Below, piece by piece: positions 11,600-20,143 of a stretch of DNA of 31,592 bases (positions within the stretch are counted from its first letter, which is position 1; every line of letters begins with the position of its first letter). The position numbers and the translations under genes are program-made. Under the pieces are notes generated by a model. That model saw nothing but the letters and a program-made list of their open reading frames with translations. It was not told the origin of the DNA and did not search any database. The stretch is from a virus. Where the stretch lies: positions 1 to 31,592 of IMG/VR virus record IMGVR_UViG_3300020180_000087. The stretch is one strand, 5' to 3'.

Positions 11600-13423
11600 A
11601 TGCCCTTAACATCAGGATATAACACACTTTCAGAGGACATAAATAAAGTTGGTAAGCCCGACGATTTAGTTTCAGCGTTGCTCCCTGAGCTTACTTTGGA
11701 GATGAGCGATGAGGAACTTATCGCTCTAAAGAAAAGCTGGATAAAGAACTGGGAGCCGTACAAAGTTGAAATAGAAAAGAAACAAAAGGTCAATGAAGAC
11801 TATTGGCTCGGACAGCAGTTTAATCCAAACAAGAGTAGTGACAATGAACGCCCCCTTGTTGATAATCTTATTTTTGAATCATTAGAAACATTTTTGCCTA
11901 TTGCTACTAGAGCGAAAGCAGAGCCATTAGTTGAGTCTGACAATACAGAGGAGGGCAACGCACTAGCAGACAAGGTTCGCAAAATGATTTTGTATGTTGC
12001 TGATAACTTGTCATTCAATCTAAAAATGAAGCAAGTCGCCCGGTACTGGGCGCTTCATTTGCTTGGCGTTATAAAAGTTGGCTGGAGTGTAGTTGAAAAT
12101 GATATTACATGCAAAGCGATTCGTGCTTCAAAACTTGTCCTTGATACAAACTCTACAATTGACGGTTGCCAATACGATGGCTACTACATAGGAGAATACC
12201 TCGATGATATGGCAAGTGATTTGGTATTAAGATTCCCAGAGAAAGCTGAATTTATTAAGGACAAAGTAAAGGACAATATGGGTACAAAAGTGTCCTATAT
12301 CATGTGGACTACTAATGAATATGTTTTTTGGACACTTGATAACGAGGTACTTGGTAAGAACAAAAATCCTCATTGGAATTATGATTCAGAAGAAGAACAA
12401 CCTATTACTGACGAATTTGGACAGCAAACAATGCAGACCGTTCCTATTAAGGGCAACAATCACTTCAATTCTCCGCAAATGCCGTATGTTTTCCTGTCTG
12501 TTTTCAATCTCGGTAAACAACCACATGACGACACGAACCTAATACAGCAGAATCTACCACTTCAAGACCTTGTGAATAAGCGTCTGGCGCAGATAGACAT
12601 GAACGCAGACAATGCAAACAACGGTATAGCCTTGTCCGGCGATGCGTTTACTGAAGAACAGGCCATGAAAGCGGCACATAAGCGACGTAAGGGTGCAGCC
12701 TTTTGGGTCCCAACAGGCGATGTCAATGCTGCGATTAAGGAATTACCCGCACAGCCGTTACCTAATTTTATATACGAATCATTACTTGATTATAAAAACT
12801 CACTCCGTGATTTGTTTGGAGTGCGTGGTTCTACTCCTCAGGGAACAATCAGGGAGCAGACGCTCGGTGGAAAGGAAATTATTAAGGGTCAAGACGCAGA
12901 CCGTATTGGTGGAGGTGTATCAACTTATTTAGAGCAGTTTTCAGATCGCGTCTTTAATTGGTTCGTTCAGCTTATGTATGTCTACTACGATGAGCCTCAT
13001 GCGGCTTCTGTTGTAGGGGTCGAGCGAGCAAAGGAATACATAACTCTTGTCAATTCGGAGTTCACCTCGAAACTCACGATTGGGGTAAAGGAAGGCTCAA
13101 TGGTCCCTCACGACCCAGCTAGCCAACGTGGTGAGGCAGTTGAATTGTGGGCACAACAAGGCATTGACCCTATTACGTTCTTTACACGCCTTGAGTTTCC
13201 TAATCCTAGAGAAGCAGCGAAGCAGTTGTATCTCTGGCAAGCAGACCCGATACAGCTCTTTCCTGACTTGTTAGCAGAGCAACAGGCACAGCAGGCACAG
13301 CAGATGCAACAGCAACAAGTCATGCAACAGGAACAGTTAGGACAAGACCAGAATCTTGCGGAGGAAGAGCAAGACCGAGAGCTTGAAAAGGTCGAATTTG
13401 CAAATTTAGTAAAACAACCATGA
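11600..13423 (+). CDS. P22-like portal protein
   Basis: A 607-aa protein with the features of P22-type portals. After an acidic start there is a helical segment (KKSWIKNWEPYKVEIEKKQK), then NEDYWLGQQFNPNKSSDNERPLVDNLIFESLETF near residues 65-98, a motif widely seen in this family. A beta-rich wing follows, then a long core helix region (about 370-420) and a C-terminus rich in Gln (about 555-585). The portal forms the dodecameric channel through which DNA enters and leaves the capsid. It is directly followed by a small gene with an ATGA overlap. Length suits podovirus and P22-type portals, which are longer than siphovirus ones. Confidence 0.85.
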   Translation: MPLTSGYNTLSEDINKVGKPDDLVSALLPELTLEMSDEELIALKKSWIKNWEPYKVEIEKKQKVNEDYWLGQQFNPNKSSDNERPLVDNLIFESLETFLPIATRAKAEPLVESDNTEEGNALADKVRKMILYVADNLSFNLKMKQVARYWALHLLGVIKVGWSVVENDITCKAIRASKLVLDTNSTIDGCQYDGYYIGEYLDDMASDLVLRFPEKAEFIKDKVKDNMGTKVSYIMWTTNEYVFWTLDNEVLGKNKNPHWNYDSEEEQPITDEFGQQTMQTVPIKGNNHFNSPQMPYVFLSVFNLGKQPHDDTNLIQQNLPLQDLVNKRLAQIDMNADNANNGIALSGDAFTEEQAMKAAHKRRKGAAFWVPTGDVNAAIKELPAQPLPNFIYESLLDYKNSLRDLFGVRGSTPQGTIREQTLGGKEIIKGQDADRIGGGVSTYLEQFSDRVFNWFVQLMYVYYDEPHAASVVGVERAKEYITLVNSEFTSKLTIGVKEGSMVPHDPASQRGEAVELWAQQGIDPITFFTRLEFPNPREAAKQLYLWQADPIQLFPDLLAEQQAQQAQQMQQQQVMQQEQLGQDQNLAEEEQDRELEKVEFANLVKQP

Positions 13424-13746
13424 GAAAACAAATTATAGACGCATTGAAAAGAACGAAAGACAAAGTTGTTGACGTGACATCAGATGTGCTTTCTGCTCCG
13501 TCAAGAGCGATTAGCGGGGTAAAGAAAAAAGTGAGTGACGATTTCTATGAATTTTATAAAAATAAAAACAATACGTATAAACGCACACGAGAAGAGGATG
13601 AAGCAGGTAAACCTGATGCAGGAAACGAGAGTGATCCTTTGTTTAGGTATCGAATAAATGCATTAAATCGCGAGTTTGACGAGGAACAGGCGAGACAAAA
13701 TGCTAAGCCGAAGCAAAAGAAATCAATAGAGAAATTAGTAAAATAA
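13420..13746 (+). CDS. 108-aa basic/acidic helical protein between portal and scaffold
   Basis: I do not recognise a family. The N-terminus (MRKQIIDALKRTKDKVVDVT) is an amphipathic basic helix, with SRAISGVKKKVSDDFYEFY after it and a charged disordered second half. The first 30 residues resemble the start of the internal protein gene at 22177 (RVKGAVGGAVSAIKRAV), both being amphipathic. It overlaps the portal stop. Virion-associated or assembly helper roles are likely by position; there is no direct evidence. Confidence 0.55.
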   Translation: MRKQIIDALKRTKDKVVDVTSDVLSAPSRAISGVKKKVSDDFYEFYKNKNNTYKRTREEDEAGKPDAGNESDPLFRYRINALNREFDEEQARQNAKPKQKKSIEKLVK

Positions 13747-13800
13747 TTAAGTATGTCGTTTCTCGACCCGCGACAATAAACAAGAAGTCTGTGGAAAAAG

Positions 13801-14547
13801 ATGTCAGAAACAAACGAAGCATTTGCGGACGTTAAGAAAGAAGGGGACGATCCCTTTGCTCAACTTAACAAGGAGACTGAAACTCCTGCGGAGTCGCAAC
13901 CCGAAAAGAAAGAAGGAGAGGTTAAGCCAGATCAGGGCGTTAATACTGACAACGAAGATGAACCTTTTAACAAACGTTGGGAAGCAAGGGCTAATAATTT
14001 AAGGGAGGAAATAAACGCAGAATGGCAGGGGAAGTTTGACTCTTATCAAAAGGAATTAGAGACAAAGATTCCTCCTGTTACAGACACAAAATCAGATATT
14101 CCTGATTGGTTCCGGGGAATGTTTGGTGAAGATCAAACGGCTTGGGATAAATATAGCGAGTATGACAAGGGTCGTCGTGATGAGATTAAGCATGAGCTTG
14201 CTGAAGAACAGCAATCTCAAAAGACTCAAGAGCAAGAGGAGGTTAAATACTGGGATAAATGGGTAGCTGATGAGGTTACAAAACTTCAATCTACTAACCA
14301 GTTTGACCGAAACGAGCTTATGAAAGTCATGCTTGATTACCGCCCGACTGATGAAGCTGGAAACTTTGATTTTCAAGCGGGGCTACGGATTCTTGAGACT
14401 ATAAAACCTAATGAATCCAATCCTGAAAAATCAAATGCTCGTAAACAAGTCGCAGATACGATCAATAAAAGTACTTCGGGTGGAGCTAAGGTTAAAGATT
14501 ATATGACCACAGCCGAGGCTCGAAGCAAAACATGGAATCAGCTTTAA
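13801..14547 (+). CDS. Putative scaffolding protein
   Basis: A 248-aa, highly charged protein located immediately before the major capsid gene, where tailed phages place the scaffold. The first 60 residues are acidic and disordered, and two helical stretches follow (WEARANNLREEINAEWQGKF at about 60-80 and YSEYDKGRRDEIKHELAEEQ at about 118-137). The C-terminal TINKSTSGGAKVKDYMTTAEARSKTWNQL ends in a short basic helix-turn, the type of motif that binds coat protein. Scaffold chains line the procapsid and leave or are digested before DNA packaging. No protease motif is present. The spacer before it (13747-13800) has no gene. Confidence 0.7.
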   Translation: MSETNEAFADVKKEGDDPFAQLNKETETPAESQPEKKEGEVKPDQGVNTDNEDEPFNKRWEARANNLREEINAEWQGKFDSYQKELETKIPPVTDTKSDIPDWFRGMFGEDQTAWDKYSEYDKGRRDEIKHELAEEQQSQKTQEQEEVKYWDKWVADEVTKLQSTNQFDRNELMKVMLDYRPTDEAGNFDFQAGLRILETIKPNESNPEKSNARKQVADTINKSTSGGAKVKDYMTTAEARSKTWNQL

Positions 14548-14567
14548 TAATTAATTTATAAAATAAA

Positions 14568-15620
14568 ATGGCAGCATTAGGAACCCGCGTAACGACTCTG
14601 ACTCAGAGTAAATTGGTACCAAAGTTGGTGGATTCAATCTTAGGCTCAAACGTTTTCGCTTCACGTATGCTCTCAAGAGCAGCAAAATTCAGTGGTGAAA
14701 GAATTAAATTCCCAGTAAAGTATGCAAAAAATATAACTGGTACTTCATTTGCAGGTTTTGATACATTCTCAACCGCCGCAACTGACAATCGTGTGAATCT
14801 TGAATTTGTACCAAAGTTTTATCAGATGACTGTCGCTCTTCCCCTCGATGAGCTTTCAGGTAACGCAACAGAGGAAAAAGTACTTGACTTGGCTAAAATT
14901 GAAATGTCTTCAACTGCGCAAGATATGGCAGACGATATTGGTAATTTATTTTACGGCGCAGGCACAGGAAATGGAGGTAAAGATTTTCTTGGGCTAGAGG
15001 CAATCGTTGATGACGGAACAAACGCCGGAACATACGGAACACTCTCTCGAACAACTTATCCAACACTAAAATCAACAGTTACAGCATCGTCAGGTACTTT
15101 GAGCCTTGCAAAGATGTCCACGCTTTATAACGCAGCGGCATCTGGTTCACAGACTCCTACTTTAGGTCTTTGTAACGAAATAATCTTTGCTCTGTATGAA
15201 TCACTATTAGCACCACAGGAAAGAATCTCAAAGTCTGTGTCTATGATGAAAGGTGATCCGGGACGAGGTTTGAATTCAGGTTCTGGTTTAATTGGTGGTA
15301 CTGGATTTACAGGTCTTTTCTACAAAGGTTTTCCAATTCTTGCAGATGAGAAATGTACTTCAGGTGTTCTTTACTTCATTAACGAAGATTTTATCAACTG
15401 GCACGCTTTGCCTGTTGCTATGACTTCACCTGCGAAGTACCGATCACAAGACATTGAAGGTAACGATTACTCAGAAGTCGAAGGTCTTGGCTTCTCATGG
15501 AGTGATTGGATTAAGCCTACAAATTCAGCGGCTATCGTTGGCCACATGTATCTTGGAGGTGAACTTATCTCTCAGAATCCAAAAAGGCATGCAAAGTTGA
15601 CGGGCGTGACTTCTGTATAA
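14568..15620 (+). CDS. Major capsid protein, HK97-like fold
   Basis: A 350-aa coat protein in the position after portal and scaffold. The pattern agrees with HK97-type coat proteins: an N-terminal helix (LVPKLVDSILGSNVFASRML), E-loop-like strand region (GERIKFPVKYAKNITGTSFAG at about 42-64), VALPLDELSGN, a long spine-helix area (KVLDLAKIEMSSTAQDMADDIGNLFYG at about 103-130), and the A-domain with YKGFPILADEKC. No N-terminal delta domain or protease is fused, so the scaffold is separate. Folding may be helped by the phage GroES. The start follows an A-rich leader (TTTATAAAATAAA) without a Shine-Dalgarno sequence. Confidence 0.85.
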   Translation: MAALGTRVTTLTQSKLVPKLVDSILGSNVFASRMLSRAAKFSGERIKFPVKYAKNITGTSFAGFDTFSTAATDNRVNLEFVPKFYQMTVALPLDELSGNATEEKVLDLAKIEMSSTAQDMADDIGNLFYGAGTGNGGKDFLGLEAIVDDGTNAGTYGTLSRTTYPTLKSTVTASSGTLSLAKMSTLYNAAASGSQTPTLGLCNEIIFALYESLLAPQERISKSVSMMKGDPGRGLNSGSGLIGGTGFTGLFYKGFPILADEKCTSGVLYFINEDFINWHALPVAMTSPAKYRSQDIEGNDYSEVEGLGFSWSDWIKPTNSAAIVGHMYLGGELISQNPKRHAKLTGVTSV

Positions 15621-15647
15621 ATTTATTAGCTCTAATCAAATAATATT

Positions 15648-16040
15648 ATGGCTATAGACATAGTAAATTACGACCCAGCGGTCTCAGGAGGCGCAAAGAT
15701 TGGCTACTCTCGTGGTGGCGGTTCAGTAACACAGCTTACGAGCCGTGCTACAGGAGTAACAGTCAACGCTCTCTCAGGAACGATTACGACAGTCAACACC
15801 TCACTCGCAGCAGAAGTTTCAGCCGTGTTTGTAGTAACAAACAGCGAAGTAGCTATCGGTGACGTAGTTGTTGTCTCGATGCGTTCCGGCTCTGTCGCGC
15901 TCAATACCGATGTGGTAGTTACCGCCGTAGCAGCAGGCTCATTCAGCCTCACTGTTATTAACGGTAACGTCGCAGCAGGTACAGCAGAAACAGGTGCAAT
16001 CATTATCAACTTCGCTGTGATAAAAGCAGTGTCAGCGTAG
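15648..16040 (+). CDS. Small Ala/Val/Thr-rich virion protein, decoration-like
   Basis: A 130-aa protein made almost wholly of short beta strands rich in Val, Thr, Ala and Ser (GVTVNALSGTITTVNTSL and DVVVVSMRSGSVALNTDVV), ending NFAVIKAVSA. I recognise this as a small beta-sandwich family found next to capsid genes of many environmental tailed phages. It is often thought to be a capsid-surface trimer or fiber. Function is inferred, not shown. It is separated from the capsid gene by only 27 nt, and the low Lys/Glu content and high beta propensity suit an exposed structural protein. Confidence 0.6.
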   Translation: MAIDIVNYDPAVSGGAKIGYSRGGGSVTQLTSRATGVTVNALSGTITTVNTSLAAEVSAVFVVTNSEVAIGDVVVVSMRSGSVALNTDVVVTAVAAGSFSLTVINGNVAAGTAETGAIIINFAVIKAVSA

Positions 16041-16066
16041 GATTATCAACTTAAAATTAAATTAAA

Positions 16067-16798
16067 ATGGCAACATCATTATCAACACCAGTTCATCTTG
16101 TGGGACATGACATTCTTGTAGCTTCTACTGTCCAGCAACACAATCTCGGTGCTTATGCGGAAACTCCCGATGGACGTGGATTCCGTTACGGTAAAGTCGG
16201 TGCGGTAGCCACGCTTCCGGGCAGAGTTTATCAGTCACCAGCTTTGGATGCGACTAATCAAACTCTTTCTGGCGGTCATTCTGTGGCAGCCGCCGCTATC
16301 GGTGCAACCACAGTTACTCTTACTAACTCTATTACTCTTGCGGCTAACTTAGTCGCTGGTGGTTATATGTCAGTAGTAGTAGCTCCAGGAATCGGTTACA
16401 CCTATCGTATTGCATCAAATACAGGTGTATCAGCAGCAGCGGGTATGGTTATAACCCTTGAAGATCCTTTGGTTGTGGCTCTTACAACTTCGTCAAAGAT
16501 TATTGTTTGTAAGCATCCTTATGACGGAATTGTAATAGACCCAGGTACACCAACGGGAGTAATTGTAGGAATTCCTACAGCTATCTATCCAATAGGTTCT
16601 TTTTGTTGGGTTCAGGTTTCAGGTCCTTGCGCGGCTCTCTTTACAGGCACAGGTGCGGCTAGTAAAGCAGTTGGCTCTCTTACTGGCGGTACTTCAGGTT
16701 CTCTCGCCCCAGCCATCGCAGCTACCAATATCGCTGGTTATCACATGGCTACAGGTATTACAGCAGAATACTCTATGGTTTACTTAGATATTCACTAG
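16067..16798 (+). CDS. Beta-rich virion structural protein
   Basis: A 243-aa protein starting MATSLSTPVHLVGHDILVAS. The N-terminal part has HNLGAYAETPDGRGFRYGKVGA, a signature of a family seen beside the capsid gene in uncultured phages, where it is annotated only as a structural protein. The rest is a run of Gly/Ala/Thr-rich beta strands. It lies third in the capsid cluster. It ends with TAG at 16796-16798; the same frame stays open afterwards and leads into the next gene without another stop. See the finding on the missing ATG of that gene. Confidence 0.6.
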   Translation: MATSLSTPVHLVGHDILVASTVQQHNLGAYAETPDGRGFRYGKVGAVATLPGRVYQSPALDATNQTLSGGHSVAAAAIGATTVTLTNSITLAANLVAGGYMSVVVAPGIGYTYRIASNTGVSAAAGMVITLEDPLVVALTTSSKIIVCKHPYDGIVIDPGTPTGVIVGIPTAIYPIGSFCWVQVSGPCAALFTGTGAASKAVGSLTGGTSGSLAPAIAATNIAGYHMATGITAEYSMVYLDIH

Positions 16799-16873
16799 TC
16801 AAATTATGGCTTCGCTCTGTCTCCTACGGGAGATAGCTACGAGGCCGAAATTATCAACTTAATCAAAAATAAC

Positions 16874-17215
16874 TTGGAAGCAATAAAATTCAAAAACTAC
16901 ACAAATGAGGACTTTACATGGAGCTATAACGCTGTACCCCATTTGTTTAAGGCAGGACAGGAAATCTATCTTGAAGACTTCAAGGCAAAACATTTTGCAA
17001 AGCATCTTGTAGATAGAGAGTTAAACAAAGTAGGGACTCTAACAAATAACGTTACGGCAAGAGCTGGATTAGAGGTACAATGTTTGCCGTCAGACGAACC
17101 AGTATCAGTAGCAGAAGCAATAGACATTGAAGCTAAGTCACAGGTAGTGGAGAAAAAGAAAGCAGGTAAGCCAAAAAAGGTCGAGGAAGAAGAGTTTGCT
17201 GATTTGAAAAAATAA
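16874..17215 (+). CDS. 113-aa structural-region protein with TTG start
   Basis: The product starts at TTG 16874 (read as Met), MEAIKFKNYTNEDFTWSYNA, and has no internal ATG at all, so TTG, another rare start or readthrough from upstream must be used. The N-terminal 50 residues form a compact domain with NEDFTWSYNAVPHLFKAGQEIYLEDFKAKHF, resembling small proteins found after phage capsid genes. The C-terminus is charged (VVEKKKAGKPKKVEEEEFADLKK) and probably disordered. The leader ATTATCAACTTAA also occurs before the gene at 16067. The function is unknown; a head-completion role is possible by position. Confidence 0.6.
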   Translation: MEAIKFKNYTNEDFTWSYNAVPHLFKAGQEIYLEDFKAKHFAKHLVDRELNKVGTLTNNVTARAGLEVQCLPSDEPVSVAEAIDIEAKSQVVEKKKAGKPKKVEEEEFADLKK

Positions 17216-17216
17216 C

Positions 17217-17546
17217 ATGAACCCAAAACAACAACGAGGCACATCTTTTCAAGTAACAGCAACTAATGCAACGGCTGCTTTGGCTTCTAACGCAGGTGTT
17301 GCTGGTAGGGTTCATTACATTACGGATATTTCAGCTAGTAGTGATAAAGCAGGGGCTTTGCTTCTGGTTAAACAAGGAACAACAGTTATTTGGCAGTCTC
17401 AAGTAGCGGCCACGGCGGCGGGGACTCTCGCTTATGAGCATACATTTTCTACTCCACTAACCGGGGCGGTAGGGGCTTTGGTCAGTGTGGAGATTGATGG
17501 AACTGCTGTGTGTCATGCGAATATTGCTGGGTTTTCACTATTATAA
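17217..17546 (+). CDS. 109-aa beta-rich putative virion protein
   Basis: A Gly/Ala/Thr-rich beta protein (VAGRVHYITDISASSDKAGA; TTVIWQSQVAATAAGTLAYE) of the type found among decoration and short fiber proteins of environmental phages. It starts one base after the upstream stop. The product probably forms a small beta sandwich on the capsid or tail surface. I cannot place it in a named family. Confidence 0.5.
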   Translation: MNPKQQRGTSFQVTATNATAALASNAGVAGRVHYITDISASSDKAGALLLVKQGTTVIWQSQVAATAAGTLAYEHTFSTPLTGAVGALVSVEIDGTAVCHANIAGFSLL

Positions 17547-17548
17547 CA

Positions 17549-17884
17549 ATGAAACTACTCTCTAAAAGCGAAACCAATGCAGGTCTCAAAAAAGAACGTG
17601 AAGCTCTCATTGAGAACATTGAATTTTTGAGAAAGAAAGTAATTTTTAAAAGTCAACCAATCTCTAATCAGGAGATTCAGGAACAGAAATCAGAATTACT
17701 TAAAGAACTAAAAGACATCGAAGAAGTTATTGTCACAAAGCGTGAGGTTATTCAAGGAATGATGGAGCGTCAAGATGAGTTAGACGAACGTGTGTATCAG
17801 ATAGATGAGCGCGAGAAGAAAGTCGAACTTCGCGAGAACTTTATTAAAGTCATAGAGCAAAAACAATATGGAGTACCAGCATAA
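17549..17884 (+). CDS. 111-aa coiled-coil protein
   Basis: Start chosen at ATG 17549, two bases after the upstream stop, rather than farther upstream inside that gene. The product starts MKLLSKSETNAGLKKEREAL and is an almost continuous charged helix with heptad-like spacing (REALIENIEFLRKKVIF; ELLKELKDIEEVIVTKREV; DELDERVYQIDEREKKVELR). It is predicted to form a long coiled coil. Its place between decoration and fiber genes suggests a structural or assembly role. No family is recognised. Confidence 0.55.
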   Translation: MKLLSKSETNAGLKKEREALIENIEFLRKKVIFKSQPISNQEIQEQKSELLKELKDIEEVIVTKREVIQGMMERQDELDERVYQIDEREKKVELRENFIKVIEQKQYGVPA

Positions 17885-18008
17885 ACAAAAGAATCCGAAT
17901 TTGTATATTGAGCTTGCAGTTTCTGGTCAGGGTGGATTCTTGATGACACAATCTGGTGATCTGCTTCTGACTGAATTAGGAGATAACTTTATTACACAAA
18001 ATGGCTAA
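17868..18008 (+). CDS. 46-aa virion-region microprotein
   Basis: A short ORF starting MEYQHKQKNPNLYIELAVSG that overlaps the end of the coiled-coil gene by 17 bp and the start of the fiber gene by 8 bp. Overlaps on both sides in an otherwise packed operon support translation. Its C-terminal part shows two similar strand-turn units, GGFLMTQSGDLLLTE and LGDNFITQNG, a motif seen in small phage structural ORFs. A beta-hairpin protein joined to fibers is possible but unproven. Confidence 0.5.
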   Translation: MEYQHKQKNPNLYIELAVSGQGGFLMTQSGDLLLTELGDNFITQNG

Positions 18009-18600
18009 TAAAAGATTTACCGATTTAACTACCCTCACTTCAATCGCCACTGGCGACTTGTTTCCGATTGTTGATATTTCTGATACTACGGATTCCGCTG
18101 GGGGAACGACAAAGAAAATAACACAAGCGAATCTAGGTTTTGCACCTTCTGCTTCTCCTACTTTTACTGGGACAGTGACTTTAACTGGTGCAACGTTAGT
18201 AAATACTGGGACATTAACTCTTCCAACTTCAACCGATACACTTGTTGGTAAAGCGACAACAGACACTCTAACTAACAAAAGAATAACCGCCCGTATTCTT
18301 TCTGCTACTTCATACACTACCAATACAGGTGTATCTCTAAACATAGACAACCTTGACCAGTTTATTGTTACCGCCCAAGCTGGGGCGTTGTTGATAAATA
18401 ACCCCACGGGTACTGCCACGGAAGGACAGCGACTGATTGTCGCAGTTACAGGAACGGCGGCGAGGGCTTTGACTTATGACACACAGTTTGAGTCAAGCAC
18501 GGTCACCTTGCCGACAACTACTGTAACCACCGCACGGCTAAATATGGGTTTTATTTGGCGTAGCGACACAAGTAAATGGGTCTGCGTAGCGAGTGCATAG
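18001..18600 (+). CDS. Tail fiber protein
   Basis: A 199-aa fiber. The N-terminal FTDLTTLTSIATGDLFPIVDISDTTDSAG (5-33) is a frequent start of short phage fibers. It is followed by the repeat-like SASPTFTGTVTLTGATLVNTGTLTLPTSTDTLVGKATTDTLTNK. The C-terminal half, with NPTGTATEGQRLIVAVTGTAA and a final SDTSKWVCVAS, is a beta domain related to the C-terminus of the fiber encoded at 28997. Such fibers form trimers and bind host surface structures. It is one of several exchangeable fiber genes here. Confidence 0.75.
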   Translation: MANKRFTDLTTLTSIATGDLFPIVDISDTTDSAGGTTKKITQANLGFAPSASPTFTGTVTLTGATLVNTGTLTLPTSTDTLVGKATTDTLTNKRITARILSATSYTTNTGVSLNIDNLDQFIVTAQAGALLINNPTGTATEGQRLIVAVTGTAARALTYDTQFESSTVTLPTTTVTTARLNMGFIWRSDTSKWVCVASA

Positions 18601-18606
18601 AAATAT

Positions 18607-19293
18607 ATGGCAATTATAGATAATTTAATTTCATACTGGAAACTAGACGAATCATCGGGTAACGCCGCTGATTCTCACGGTTCTAATACTCTGACAAATA
18701 ATAACACCACCCCTTTTGTGGCTGGAAAAATAAACAATGCGGCAGATTTGGAGAGAACATCTAGCCAAGATTTTTCAAGAGCTAGTCCAACTGGAACAAG
18801 ATTTACTGGTAGTTTCTCTTTATCAATTTGGGTTAATACTGAAAGTCTTACTGGAGATATGGGGATTTTAGGAGACAATGACCGTAGTGCACCGAAGGGT
18901 TATATGTTGCGTTATGTTACCGCATCAAACCAACTCCAGTTTATATATTCAAACGCGGGGACTGATTACTCCACGGTAAAAGCGGCAATGCTTACAAACG
19001 CCACATGGGTACACATTGTTGGAACTCACAATGCCGCTACCGACACGGATGTTCTATATGTAAACGGGACTGCTCAAACAACAAATACAAGTCGAACGGT
19101 AGACCCAGAGGCGTCTGCTATTGATTTCAAAATTGGTGATATAAATACTGACCAATTTGATGGTTTAGTAGATGAAGCTGGCGTTTGGGGTAAGGCATTG
19201 ACCGCCGCAGAAGTTACTTCGCTCTATAACGGAGGAGCTGGATTGGCTTATCCATTCCTTATTAGTAGCAGTAGTTTCTTCGCATTTTTCTAA
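18607..19293 (+). CDS. LamG/concanavalin-like receptor-binding protein
   Basis: A 228-aa protein with a laminin-G-like jelly roll. Recognisable pieces are NLISYWKLDESSGNAADSHG (6-25), FSLSIWVN, TWVHIVGTHNAATDTDVLYVNG (about 137-158), FDGLVDEAGVWGKALTAAEV (about 183-202) and SLYNGGAG. These are standard for LamG_3 domains that bind sugars. In phages the domain occurs in tail proteins that contact cell-surface polysaccharide. It sits 6 nt after the fiber gene. The hydrophobic end (FLISSSSFFAFF) is unusual. Catalytic residues are not apparent, so binding rather than cleavage is likely. Confidence 0.8.
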   Translation: MAIIDNLISYWKLDESSGNAADSHGSNTLTNNNTTPFVAGKINNAADLERTSSQDFSRASPTGTRFTGSFSLSIWVNTESLTGDMGILGDNDRSAPKGYMLRYVTASNQLQFIYSNAGTDYSTVKAAMLTNATWVHIVGTHNAATDTDVLYVNGTAQTTNTSRTVDPEASAIDFKIGDINTDQFDGLVDEAGVWGKALTAAEVTSLYNGGAGLAYPFLISSSSFFAFF

Positions 19294-19303
19294 AATATAA
19301 TTT

Positions 19304-20143
19304 ATGCTTACCCACACATTAAGACGAAACCTCGCAGGCAAACTCACAAGCGATTCAAGCGCTGATAATTTAACTACTCTTGACACGCTTCTTAACGAAG
19401 CTGATAGAGAAATCCTCACTCTCAAACCTTGGCCATTTGCCTACAAGTCAAGGTCATTCAGTACGAATACGGCAAATGTTCATTTCCTACCGCAAGATTG
19501 TGGAGTAGTCAATACAATTACAGTTACGATTGGCACTACAAAATACACTCCCTATGTAGTTACTACTCGTGAAGAATGGGACTATCTTAATCAGTCTACA
19601 AGCACCTCAAACACTCCTGAATATGTCTATATTTTCGGTAACTCCTTTAGCTTCTATCCTGCTCCGTCAAGTGCTACAACTGATGCTGGGACAATTTCAT
19701 TCAAACGAAGACAGAAAGACCTATCTGTTGCTGACTACACGATAGGAACGATAAGCAGTATCGCCCTAGCAGGGGTTGCTGTTGTCGGTTCCGGCACAAC
19801 TTGGACTACTCAAATGGCTGAACGATACATCAGGATTACTGACTCAAATACCACTAACACAGGAGATGGTCAGTGGTATGAGATAGCTTCGGTAGAATCT
19901 ACGACTGCTCTGACACTCGTAGCCCCTTATAGTGGCACAGCAATCTCCGGGGGGTCTGCCGCTTATACCATAGGTCAGGTGTCAATTATCCCAGATGAGT
20001 TTCAGATGGGTTCTGTTTATCGAGCAGTAGAAAATTATTTTTCCTATATTCAGCCTGAGCAAGAAAGAGCTACTCTTGCTAAAAATAATTATGCCGAGAT
20101 GGTACAAAGAATGAAAGCGGAGTTAGGTAGTAGAACAATATGA
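19304..20143 (+). CDS. Head-tail adaptor / tail completion-like protein
   Basis: A 279-aa protein. The first 65 residues are helical (DTLLNEADREILTLKPWPFAYKSRS at about 27-51), followed by beta domains and a final helical segment (DEFQMGSVYRAVENYFSYIQ; ERATLAKNNYAEMVQRMKAE). Helix-beta-helix proteins of this type, followed by a propeller-like nozzle gene, occupy the collar position in P22/T7-like tails, where they form the ring under the portal. The pair here overlaps by 4 bp (ATGA). The name is based on arrangement and organisation; sequence similarity to P22 gp4 or T7 gp11 is not evident to me. Confidence 0.5.
   Translation: MLTHTLRRNLAGKLTSDSSADNLTTLDTLLNEADREILTLKPWPFAYKSRSFSTNTANVHFLPQDCGVVNTITVTIGTTKYTPYVVTTREEWDYLNQSTSTSNTPEYVYIFGNSFSFYPAPSSATTDAGTISFKRRQKDLSVADYTIGTISSIALAGVAVVGSGTTWTTQMAERYIRITDSNTTNTGDGQWYEIASVESTTALTLVAPYSGTAISGGSAAYTIGQVSIIPDEFQMGSVYRAVENYFSYIQPEQERATLAKNNYAEMVQRMKAELGSRTI

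Noticed and set aside
13108-13431. Cys/Ser-rich 107-aa minus-strand ORF
   Set aside because: It is the complement of the Gln-rich portal tail, which yields Cys codons artificially.
16796-16798. Amber (TAG) codon reassignment across the phage
   Set aside because: TAG ends several genes at sensible points (for example 11503, 18600 and 29004), so it is a normal stop. Only local readthrough remains possible.
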